Origin: Deltaproteobacteria bacterium
GTDB lineage: Bacteria; Desulfobacterota; Desulfarculia; Adiutricales; Adiutricaceae
Length of the DNA stretch: 39,604 bases
Assembly: GCA_031279515.1 (NCBI GenBank)
Contig: JAITII010000041.1
Location: 1-39,604, forward strand
Direction: 5' to 3'
A model generated the notes under the pieces. It made no database searches. It was not told where the DNA came from and was given only the letters and a program-made list of their open reading frames with translations. Position numbers and translations under genes: made by a program. Positions 23,712-30,383 of the stretch are shown one piece after another (position 1 is the stretch's first letter; every line of letters starts with the position of its first letter).

Positions 23712-24581
23712 ATGGGGATCTTGGCTAGCATATACTCGGTCTTTGGGTTTTTATACGAGCCCGCCTTTATGCAGAGAGCAGCCACTGCTCTCTTTTTATT
23801 GTCTTTTTGCGCATCCGGCACTGGGGTCTTGGTGGTGAGCCGCCGCATGGCCTTTTTCCCAGACGCAGCCGGACACACTATCTTTGCGGGGCTTGCCATA
23901 GGCCTTATTTTAAGCCTCCCTGTGGATATCGTGGTCCTCATCTTTGGGGTCTTAATTGGGCTTTTGATAATTTACCTCTTGCGCCACAGTACCCTTTCTT
24001 CAGACACCATCATAGGCCTGGTATTTTCAGGGGGCGTGGCCTTAGGTCTTGCCCTTACGAGCCGTTACCCCCAGGCCCAGGGGAGCGTAAACCGCTATTT
24101 TTTAGGTGATGTGTTAACCTTGGATGACAGGGGTATAGTGCTCCTTTTATTATTGACCCTTCTTTCTATCTTGTTTTTTCTCTTTTTGTACAATAAGCTC
24201 ATGCTCTCCTGCGTAGCCCCAGCAAATTACAGGACCTCGGCCTTAGCCGACTACCTCTTTGGGGCCTTTTTGTCCCTGGTGGTGGTAATCTCTGTGCAGG
24301 CTGTGGGAGTCCTTCTCGTTACTGCCCTATTGGTTGCCCCGGCAGCTGTGGGAAGGGTCTTGGCTAAGACAGGCAGGGGGATGTTCTGGATAGCCCTTCT
24401 GGTATCTGTAGTTTCCGGGCAAGTGGGCCTGTGGGTATCCTATCTGCCTCAAATCAATACCACCACAGGGGCTACAGTAGTCTTCTGTTCCATAGCCATC
24501 TTTGGGATAGCGGTATTAATAAAGAAATTTATAGTACTTATCAAAGGAAAGGGAGCTTTTAAAAATTTAGCGGGAAAATAA
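23712..24581 (+). CDS. znuB: metal ABC transporter permease (ZnuB family)
   Basis: This is the integral inner-membrane permease of the zinc/manganese importer. It has 289 residues with about eight hydrophobic helices. Family motifs are visible: VVSRRMAFFPDAAGHTIFAG near the N-terminus (usual form SRRMAFFGDALSHA..G), FSGGVALGLAL in the middle, and VGVLLVTALLVAPAAVGR. It is the last gene of the znu operon and ends in a short basic tail. Confidence 0.9.
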   Translation: MGILASIYSVFGFLYEPAFMQRAATALFLLSFCASGTGVLVVSRRMAFFPDAAGHTIFAGLAIGLILSLPVDIVVLIFGVLIGLLIIYLLRHSTLSSDTIIGLVFSGGVALGLALTSRYPQAQGSVNRYFLGDVLTLDDRGIVLLLLLTLLSILFFLFLYNKLMLSCVAPANYRTSALADYLFGAFLSLVVVISVQAVGVLLVTALLVAPAAVGRVLAKTGRGMFWIALLVSVVSGQVGLWVSYLPQINTTTGATVVFCSIAIFGIAVLIKKFIVLIKGKGAFKNLAGK

Positions 24582-24653
24582 GGCCTTGCGAAAAATAGGG
24601 CTCTTGGGCTAAACTAGATCTTGTTAGTTTGCTATCTTTTTTTCGAGGCTTTC

Positions 24654-24968
24654 ATGACCCAACCCCTCCACCTCATGAACCAGATAATCTTGAACCTTCC
24701 GCCCATAGGTACCCATGTGGCAGCCCAGGTCCAGGTAGGAGAGGAAATTGCGCGCCAGGAAAGAATGGTGCAGGCGGAGAACTACTACAGGGACACAGTG
24801 GAAATAGTGACCCAGGCCAATGAGACCTATAGGGTAAACCCTGTGCACCCTGATCCCGACGACCGCAACAGGGCTAGCTACCGGCCGCATTTCACTAAGA
24901 GGACTCCCAAAGAGCAAAGAGATCCCTTCATAGCGCCTTTCCAGCAGGTAATAGATCGTAGGATCTAA
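24654..24968 (+). CDS. small hypothetical protein
   Basis: The product has 104 residues and is soluble, with no signal peptide. I chose the ATG at 24654 because GAGG lies six to seven bases upstream; the frame is open to a TTG at 24621, which has no ribosome binding site. It starts MTQPLHLMNQIILNLPPIGTHV and continues as a charged helix (QVGEEIARQERMVQAENYYRDTVE), then a basic Pro-rich tail. The next gene starts 17 bases after the stop, so the two are probably co-translated. I do not recognise the family. Confidence 0.65.
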   Translation: MTQPLHLMNQIILNLPPIGTHVAAQVQVGEEIARQERMVQAENYYRDTVEIVTQANETYRVNPVHPDPDDRNRASYRPHFTKRTPKEQRDPFIAPFQQVIDRRI

Positions 24969-24985
24969 GATAGGAGGCCGTCCTT

Positions 24986-25528
24986 TTGGACCTGCCCTTA
25001 AAAGTAATAATCTTCCAGAGTATCTTGGAGTTTGTGCTCCTTATACTTCTCCTATTGGTCTTATGGCGCACTGGAAAGAAGTCCAATCAAAAGGATAGCC
25101 CTAATGCGGCATCCATGCCGGCTGAGCTTCAGAATACCATGGAACGCTTTTTAAGCGAATCCAATAAGTTGGCCCAGGTATTTTCCAAGAACCTGGAGGA
25201 CAAGAAAAATCTAACTAGCGATCTTATCTTGAAATTAGATAAGCGCCTCAAGGGTTATCGCCAGCTTTTGACCGAGACTGAGACCTCCTTTACTAAAGCA
25301 GTAAACGAGCTAAAGGACCTAAAGGAGGACAAGGCAGCTCAAAAATATCTAGCCGTCCCCTCCGCAGTCCTAGAGGACCACGCAAACCCAGCAGCACCGG
25401 AGGTGCGCACTTTAGTCTTAAAGCTGGCCAAAGAAGGAAAGAGCGTGGAAGATATAGCTGTGCGCTCTAAGCTTAACCGCGGTGAGGTGGAGCTTATAAT
25501 TGAGCTGGAAGGGCAATTTAATATTTAA
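24986..25528 (+). CDS. membrane-anchored coiled-coil protein with C-terminal HTH-like segment (DUF2802/DUF6115-like)
   Basis: The product has 180 residues. It starts at a TTG with a strong TAGGAGG eight bases upstream. An N-terminal membrane helix (about 8-27) is followed by a helical, probably coiled-coil, middle (about 45-125). The C-terminal 35 residues (VLKLAKEGKSVEDIAVRSKLNRGEVELIIEL) have a helix-turn-helix appearance. This layout recalls small DUF2802/DUF6115 proteins, some found near motility or envelope genes; the match is from memory and not verified. It is paired with the upstream 104-residue gene. Confidence 0.65.
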   Translation: MDLPLKVIIFQSILEFVLLILLLLVLWRTGKKSNQKDSPNAASMPAELQNTMERFLSESNKLAQVFSKNLEDKKNLTSDLILKLDKRLKGYRQLLTETETSFTKAVNELKDLKEDKAAQKYLAVPSAVLEDHANPAAPEVRTLVLKLAKEGKSVEDIAVRSKLNRGEVELIIELEGQFNI

Positions 25529-25645
25529 TTGCGCTTTAAATTAGAGGTATGTAATAACCTTTAAATCTAGCTAGCAAATCTTCTAAAATTTTGATTTATC
25601 TTGAAATAACCTAAAGCTATTAGCTTTACTGCGTTTTCTGGTTAG

Positions 25646-25669
25646 CTCGCGCCCTTATTAGGGCGCGAG
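25646..25669. terminator. G/C-rich perfect hairpin between convergent genes
   Basis: CTCGCGCCCT (25646-25655), loop TATT, AGGGCGCGAG (25660-25669). This strong 10-bp stem sits midway between two converging genes. No T run follows on either strand, so it may act as a 3' end-stabilising or bidirectional stop structure rather than a standard intrinsic terminator. Confidence 0.5.
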
Positions 25670-25750
25670 GTATTAGCTTCTCCCTAGCTTTTGTTTAAAG
25701 CCAGGGGTGCCCCTACTAGTTAAGTGTAATTTTCTAGCTAAAAATCTTTT

Positions 25751-26506
25751 CTACCTAAATACGTTCCAGATATTATCGGACAAACTATTTAAGCCGTTTT
25801 TATAGGCAGGGAACTTAAATCCATCGTACCAGTCCCCCTTGCCAAAGGTATCTGTGATAAGGAGCACCGCCGCTAGCTTTACCTTGCGAAAAGAGGCAGC
25901 AGATAGGAGGGCAGAGACCTCCATCTCTACCACAGAGGCGCCTTTTTGGATAAAGCTCTGGCGCAGTTCTGCTGTTTCACGAAAAGGGCCGTCCGTGGAC
26001 CAGACCACTCCCTGGCGGTGGAGTCCCAAAGGAGAGAAGACCTTTTCTACCTTGGCGTAGAGATCAGTGTCGGGTTTCATTTCCCCTGGCTGATAGTGCA
26101 TTGAAGTGCCTTCCGTTGAAAGGGCCGAGCTAGGAAAGTAGAGGTCCCCTGGGTTTATGTCCGGTACCAGAGAACCAGCAAAGCCGGCAAAGACTATCTC
26201 TTTAGCACCTCCTCCAATTAGCACCTCCAGGGTCATGACGGCCATGGGGGAACCCAAAATCGGGCCTGCTAGGAAATAATTATGCCCGAAGCTAATGGAG
26301 GTGCCCCCCAGCATAAAGATCCCTAGGTTCTTTTCCAAGGGCTCCGGGGCCCTGGCCTGGATGGCTGAAAAGATGGCCGGGGAGGCAGCTATGATTCCCT
26401 TTCCCGGTAGATGTCGGGCCCCCCGAGGAAAGGGGAAGGGCGGTTCCCATAAAGTATTCAAAGTGCGCGTAGTATCTTTTTTTGGTGCTTTTTTCATCTC
26501 TATCAC
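25751..26506 (-). CDS. nucleoside phosphorylase (PNP/UDP family)
   Basis: This cytosolic phosphorylase family cleaves purine or pyrimidine nucleosides with phosphate. It has 251 residues. The core pattern is present: a Gly-rich GGTSISFGHNYF...GSPMAV region, AKEIVFAGFAGSL..DINPGDL, and near the C-terminus VVEMEVSAL, the ribose-binding Met-Glu motif, followed by a VLLITDTF strand with the conserved Asp. The substrate (uridine, a purine, or a methylthioadenosine-type compound) cannot be set by eye. Its ATG overlaps the stop of the upstream DUF456 gene by four bases, indicating translational coupling. Confidence 0.82.
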   Translation of the reverse strand: MIEMKKAPKKDTTRTLNTLWEPPFPFPRGARHLPGKGIIAASPAIFSAIQARAPEPLEKNLGIFMLGGTSISFGHNYFLAGPILGSPMAVMTLEVLIGGGAKEIVFAGFAGSLVPDINPGDLYFPSSALSTEGTSMHYQPGEMKPDTDLYAKVEKVFSPLGLHRQGVVWSTDGPFRETAELRQSFIQKGASVVEMEVSALLSAASFRKVKLAAVLLITDTFGKGDWYDGFKFPAYKNGLNSLSDNIWNVFR

Positions 26507-27003
26507 ATATTTTTTATTACAAAAAAAACAAAGGCCAAAGTGATGGCAAAACTTATTACGAATTTATACATACTGCCGCAAAAGCAGCCCACCAGGGCTC
26601 CTAGGCCAGCTTTTTGGGCCTCATTAAAATCCTTTTTAGAAAAGATCATCTCAAAGGAAAGGGCCCCTAGGAAAGTGCCTACCACAAGCCCTATAATATT
26701 GAAGACTAGGAGCCCTACAATGGATCCCACTAAGGCTCCAATCATCCCGGCCTTTCCAGAGCCAAACTTCTTGGCCCCCAGGACCCCGGCCAGTTGTTCA
26801 AACACCAAAGCCGAGATTGTAGCTAGGGCCGCTATGAAGATGGGCCAAAAACCATAGGCCCCATAGGAGTCATAGTAGCCGTAGCCCCAGAATACAAGAA
26901 AATTTAGAGGCACCCCAGGAATGACGGGTATAAAGGAACCTAGGACCCCTACTAGCATAAGGAGCAAGGCTAGAGAAAAAATAATAATTTGTGTCGTGTC
27001 CAT
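26503..27003 (-). CDS. DUF456 family membrane protein
   Basis: This 166-residue protein is nearly all hydrophobic, with about five membrane helices. The start (LLMLVGVLGSFIPVIPGVPLNFL) and the Gly-rich middle (AKKFGSGKAGMIGALVGSIVGLLV) are typical of the DUF456 family, whose function is not established. It overlaps the nucleoside phosphorylase gene by four bases; whether the two cooperate is unknown. Confidence 0.85.
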   Translation of the reverse strand: MDTTQIIIFSLALLLMLVGVLGSFIPVIPGVPLNFLVFWGYGYYDSYGAYGFWPIFIAALATISALVFEQLAGVLGAKKFGSGKAGMIGALVGSIVGLLVFNIIGLVVGTFLGALSFEMIFSKKDFNEAQKAGLGALVGCFCGSMYKFVISFAITLAFVFFVIKNM

Positions 27004-27253
27004 ACTGGATCGGGGGGGCCTAAAGTAAAAATAAAAAGCCCTTAAACCCCAAAGATTATCCCTTTTTTCAAGGGTTTTTTCCAGAAAAAAACGTTTTTAA
27101 GCTGGTTTTAGCAGGAAAAATAACTTAAAATTATTTCTTTATTATTATATGTTGTTTATATATTTTTATTATTTTTAATTTATGTAATAATATATTTATT
27201 TATTTTTAATTACAGTGAAAATGATAACCAGAGAAAGAAATCTCAATAATTTC

Positions 27254-27347
27254 AGATAAAAAAAGATATCGAAAATCTAGTAGTAATATAGTGCAATCTG
27301 CGCTATATAGTAGGAAGATTGATATCTCTTTTCAGGTCCTTTTTACG
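27254..27347 (+). repeat. interspersed hairpin-forming element, copy A
   Basis: About 94 bases with ends AAAGATATC and GATATCTCTTT and a long imperfect inverted repeat; the central arms are TAATATAGTGC and GCGCTATATAG around a 5-base loop. It aligns along its whole length with 33960-34059, sharing the blocks TTTAGTAGTAATAT/TCTAGTAGTAATAT, TGATATCTCT and TCCTTTTTACG. It lies 230 bases upstream of the thioredoxin gene. It may be a mobile miniature element or a conserved structured RNA. Confidence 0.7.
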
Positions 27348-27435
27348 CCTCGATCAAAAAGGAAGTAAAAAAATTTTTTAGCCCTCCCTAAGGCGCCACT
27401 TGTGCTACAAAAGATTCTAAAGTATACATTTACTA

Positions 27436-27464
27436 TTGACCCTGAAGCTTGGGAGTACTAAACT
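27436..27464 (+). promoter_or_regulatory. candidate sigma70-type promoter for the thioredoxin-bamD unit
   Basis: TTGACC (27436-27441, 5 of 6), a 17-base spacer and TAAACT (27459-27464, 4 of 6). It lies about 115 bases upstream of the thioredoxin ATG in an otherwise non-coding stretch. Confidence 0.4.
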
Positions 27465-27577
27465 AAGCGTGAGGTTCCAATACAATTGTAAGACAGCTAT
27501 CTTGGTTTGTTTCAAATCTTCATAGCTTATGTATATTTTTTACCTTTATACCTTTTAATACGCATAAGGAGATTTGC

Positions 27578-27898
27578 ATGAGTGATAACATACTGGTCTT
27601 AACTGATAAGACCTTTGATGATTCCCTTTCTTCTTCCCCTACTGTTGTGGATTTTTGGGCATCCTGGTGTGGCCCCTGTCGAGCCTTGGCGCCTGTCCTA
27701 GAGGAGCTGAGCGTGGAGATGGGGGATAAGCTCAAATTTGCCAAGATCAATGTAGACGAAAATGATGAAATGGCCTCCAAATTCAAGATAAGGAACATCC
27801 CCTGTCTGATTGTCTTTAAAGACAAGCAAGAGGTGGGACGGGTCTTAGGTCACAAGGAAAAGAAAGAACTTAAGGCTGAACTGGAGAGACTATTGTGA
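27578..27898 (+). CDS. trxA: thioredoxin
   Basis: This small cytosolic dithiol-disulfide oxidoreductase has 106 residues, the standard length. It has the canonical WCGPC active site in VVDFWASWCGPCRALAPVLEEL and the conserved cis-Pro region (IRNIPCLIVFKDKQEV). Here the residue after the cis-Pro is Cys, where Thr is usual. AAGGAG precedes the ATG by seven bases. The stop overlaps the GTG start of the next gene by four bases. Thioredoxin reductase, which often neighbours it, is absent. Confidence 0.94.
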   Translation: MSDNILVLTDKTFDDSLSSSPTVVDFWASWCGPCRALAPVLEELSVEMGDKLKFAKINVDENDEMASKFKIRNIPCLIVFKDKQEVGRVLGHKEKKELKAELERLL

Positions 27899-28689
27899 TA
27901 AAAACTGCTGATTTTCACCGGATACTCATGGGGACCATACTTAGCCTTTTTCTCCTTGCCTGCCTGTCAGGTTGCGCCAATACCAGGAACCTGTGGGCTA
28001 GGATCTGGGGCAGTGAGACCCCTGGAAGTGACTACGCCGTCATCGAGGCAGACAGCGAATTAGCCGCAAGGGCCCAGGAGCGTCTGTCAGCTGATGACTA
28101 TGCTGGGGCAGCGGAATTATTTCAGCAGCTAAAGGATCAGTACCCCCAGAGCCCCTATGCGGCCATGGCGGAATTGCGCCTGGGGGATTCCTATTACCTC
28201 AACAGTAAATATGAAGAGGCCTATGGGGCTTACGATTCTTTCATAAGCCGCCATCCTTTACACGAGAATGTGCCCTATGCCATCTACCAGAAGGGCATGT
28301 GCTGGTATCAGAGGATGAACGGCATAGATAGGGACCAGACCCCCACAGTGAGCGCCATCACCGAGTTTACTTTCTTGGTGGAGGTGTATCCAGATTCTCC
28401 CTATGCCAACATGGCCCACGCCAGGGTGGCCGAAGCCCGCAATAGCCTAGCAGGGCACGAATACTATGTGGGAGAATATTATTTCAAGCGCAAAGACTAT
28501 GCCGCAGCTATGCGCCGTTTTATGGGCTTAATTAAGGCCTATCCAGATTCCGGCTATCATCCCAGGGCTTACACCTATATAGCCCAGTACCGGGAGATGT
28601 TAGATAGCGGTGAGATAGAGGAAGGTAACTTAAGGGGCTCCGAGTACGATAATCCCTTCTCTGTAACCGAATCCAGCATGCGTTACTGA
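27895..28689 (+). CDS. bamD: BamD/YfiO-like outer-membrane lipoprotein
   Basis: The product has 264 residues. A lipoprotein signal ends in LSGC with the lipidated Cys at 27. Tetratricopeptide-type helices follow (residues about 55-245), with YPQSPYA, HPLHENVPYAIYQKGMCWYQ, YPDSPYA and YPDSGYHPRAY, the pattern of YfiO/BamD. BamD is the essential lipoprotein of the outer-membrane beta-barrel assembly complex. The GTG start (27895) overlaps the thioredoxin stop as GTGA and has GGAGAG upstream. A general TPR lipoprotein is the alternative, but length and repeat pattern favour BamD. Confidence 0.87.
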   Translation: MIKTADFHRILMGTILSLFLLACLSGCANTRNLWARIWGSETPGSDYAVIEADSELAARAQERLSADDYAGAAELFQQLKDQYPQSPYAAMAELRLGDSYYLNSKYEEAYGAYDSFISRHPLHENVPYAIYQKGMCWYQRMNGIDRDQTPTVSAITEFTFLVEVYPDSPYANMAHARVAEARNSLAGHEYYVGEYYFKRKDYAAAMRRFMGLIKAYPDSGYHPRAYTYIAQYREMLDSGEIEEGNLRGSEYDNPFSVTESSMRY

Positions 28690-28751
28690 CCTAAGGCCGC
28701 GCCTAAGGTCCCCAATAATCTTAAAAGTACTATTCCCCTCTAAAATAGCCT

Positions 28752-28772
28752 AAGGGCCATAGGCCCCTTTGT
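28752..28772 (+). terminator. weak terminator-like hairpin between bamD and the convergent CorC-type gene
   Basis: GGGCC (28754-28758) pairs with GGCCC (28762-28766) across an ATA loop, with a further AA/TT pairing after a bulged C, and a short T run. A second GGGCC/GGCCC pair lies just downstream in the same 100-base convergent gap. Confidence 0.3.
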
Positions 28773-28794
28773 AGCTTTGCGGCCAAGGGCCCTT

Positions 28795-30117
28795 TTAGGC
28801 CCCTTGGCTCGCCTTGGGGGTAGAAGGCTTTGGCAGACTTTTTACCCTTACTACCTGGACCGTGTGGCCGGCTGTGGAAAGGACTGTGAACTCGGCCCCA
28901 AAGCCCTCCCAGGTCTCACCTGGACGCGGGTTTTCGCTAAATTTTCCCGCCAGAAGGGCTGCTAGGGTACGGTATTGCTCTTCGTCTCCCGGGGAGATTT
29001 GCAGACTAATAGTTCTGGCCAGCTCATCTAAGGAGACCGTGGTAATGACTTTAAAATAGCCCCCTTGCTCTGGGACAATGGGCGGCTCTTCGGAGTCAAA
29101 TTCGTCTAAGATCTCTCCCACTATGGCTTCTAAGACGTCCTCCATGGTGATTAGCCCCAAAAAGCTTCCGTACTCGTCCCAGACCAAACCCAGCCTCGTA
29201 TTTTTTGAACGCATGAGCTCTAGGATGCGATCCGTGGGCATGCGCTCATAGATATAGAGGGCAGGACGTACCAAGGGCCTAATATTATCCAGGGCCTCAT
29301 GTCGCAAAAGGTCTTTGGCGTGGAAAAAACCTATGATATTGTCCTTGTCGCCCTCATAGACAGGCAGGCGCGTGTAGCCGCAGTTTAGAGCCACCTGGGC
29401 GGCCTCGTCAGGGGTACTATCTACGCTAATACTTACCACCTTGATGCGGTGGACCATGATGTCCCTGGCTGTGCGCAGGTCCATGTTGAAGATATTGGTG
29501 AGTAGCCTCTCTTCTTCAGCATCCAGCTGTCCCTCGTCCCGGCTTTCGGCTATGAGGAGCTTTAATTCTTCTGTGCTATGGGCCTCTTGGGAGTTCCAGC
29601 GGTCTGCCCGCAAGAGGTACATGACTATCTGGGCAGAAAAATTTAGGACCCGCACAAAGGGCCTAAAGAGAATATGGGCTATGCGCATGGGGATAGCCAG
29701 GTTCAAGGCTGTAGCCTCAGCTGCCCTGATGGAGATATTCTTAGGGGCCAGTTCTCCGAAGGTAACGTGGACAAAAGTTATTATGACAAAGCCTACGATT
29801 ACAGACAGGGAATGGATAAAGGCTGGGTTGGTAATGCCCAGGGTATTAAACAGGGGCCGCAGTAAACTGGCCACCGCAGGTTCCCCCAGCCAGCCCAAGC
29901 CTAAACTGGAAAGGGTGATACCCAGTTGGCAGACGGAGAGGTAATCTTCCAGGTGTTTTTGCCCAAAAAGAGCCCAGCGCGCCCTCGCGGAACCTTTTTG
30001 GGCCAAGAGCTCTAACTTGGTTTCGCGGACGCGTACAAAGGCAAATTCGGCTGCCACAAACATGGCGTTCAATAGAACGAGGGCAACAGCAGCCAAGAGC
30101 GTTAGGGCTATGTGCAT
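28795..30117 (-). CDS. CorC/HlyC-type membrane protein (DUF21 + CBS pair + CorC_HlyC domain)
   Basis: The product has 440 residues. The N-terminal DUF21/CNNM region has about four membrane segments (first MHIALTLLAAVALVLLNAMFVAAEFAFVRVR, the usual family start). Two CBS motifs lie at about 215-335 (DIMVHRIKVVSI, VYEGDKDNIIGFFHAKDLL, LVWDEYGSFLGLITMEDVLEAIVGEI). The C-terminal CorC_HlyC domain covers about 345-430. Members are linked with Mg2+/Co2+ export or resistance; the old 'hemolysin' label is not a reliable function. The mgtE Mg2+ channel elsewhere in the window would be a functional counterpart (inference). It is divergent from glgB across 220 bases. Confidence 0.9.
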   Translation of the reverse strand: MHIALTLLAAVALVLLNAMFVAAEFAFVRVRETKLELLAQKGSARARWALFGQKHLEDYLSVCQLGITLSSLGLGWLGEPAVASLLRPLFNTLGITNPAFIHSLSVIVGFVIITFVHVTFGELAPKNISIRAAEATALNLAIPMRIAHILFRPFVRVLNFSAQIVMYLLRADRWNSQEAHSTEELKLLIAESRDEGQLDAEEERLLTNIFNMDLRTARDIMVHRIKVVSISVDSTPDEAAQVALNCGYTRLPVYEGDKDNIIGFFHAKDLLRHEALDNIRPLVRPALYIYERMPTDRILELMRSKNTRLGLVWDEYGSFLGLITMEDVLEAIVGEILDEFDSEEPPIVPEQGGYFKVITTVSLDELARTISLQISPGDEEQYRTLAALLAGKFSENPRPGETWEGFGAEFTVLSTAGHTVQVVRVKSLPKPSTPKASQGA

Positions 30118-30239
30118 ATAGGGTAAGGAAAATCCTTAACTAAGTTAAAAAAGAGCCAATAATTAGGTGTAAAAGCGGTCCTAGGGAGCGTTAGAGGTTT
30201 TTAGCCAATAAAAAGGGCAGCTCTTATGCTTTTCTCCAT

Positions 30240-30254
30240 TATATGTTATAATTT
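30240..30254. promoter_or_regulatory. overlapping divergent -10 elements for glgB and the CorC-type gene
   Basis: Plus strand: TGTTATAAT (30246-30254), an extended -10 with perfect TATAAT, pointing at glgB about 130 bases away. Minus strand: TATAAT (30245-30240), pointing at the CorC-type gene about 120 bases away, with a poor -35 (TTGCAT) 16 bases upstream. The two would compete for polymerase. Confidence 0.4.
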
Positions 30255-30383
30255 TGACAATGCAAGACGACAAGAGCCTTCTGGCGCGAAGTTAGTCCTG
30301 TGGCCCTAGGAGCCTTGATGGGCTTATAGTTTTCCTTTTTGGCTCCGGGAAAATCAACCAAAGCTCATAGTGGGGGGTGCGAC

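Larger units (their letters stand above)
27004..27577. other. AT-rich spacer holding a repeated hairpin element and the thioredoxin promoter
   Basis: No gene is seen in this 0.57 kb. A weak CCCTT/AAGGG stem with T6 lies near 27058-27080, followed by a nearly pure A/T stretch (27120-27230), then the hairpin element at 27254-27347 (a second copy is at 33960-34059) and a promoter-like pair at 27436-27464. Confidence 0.45.
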
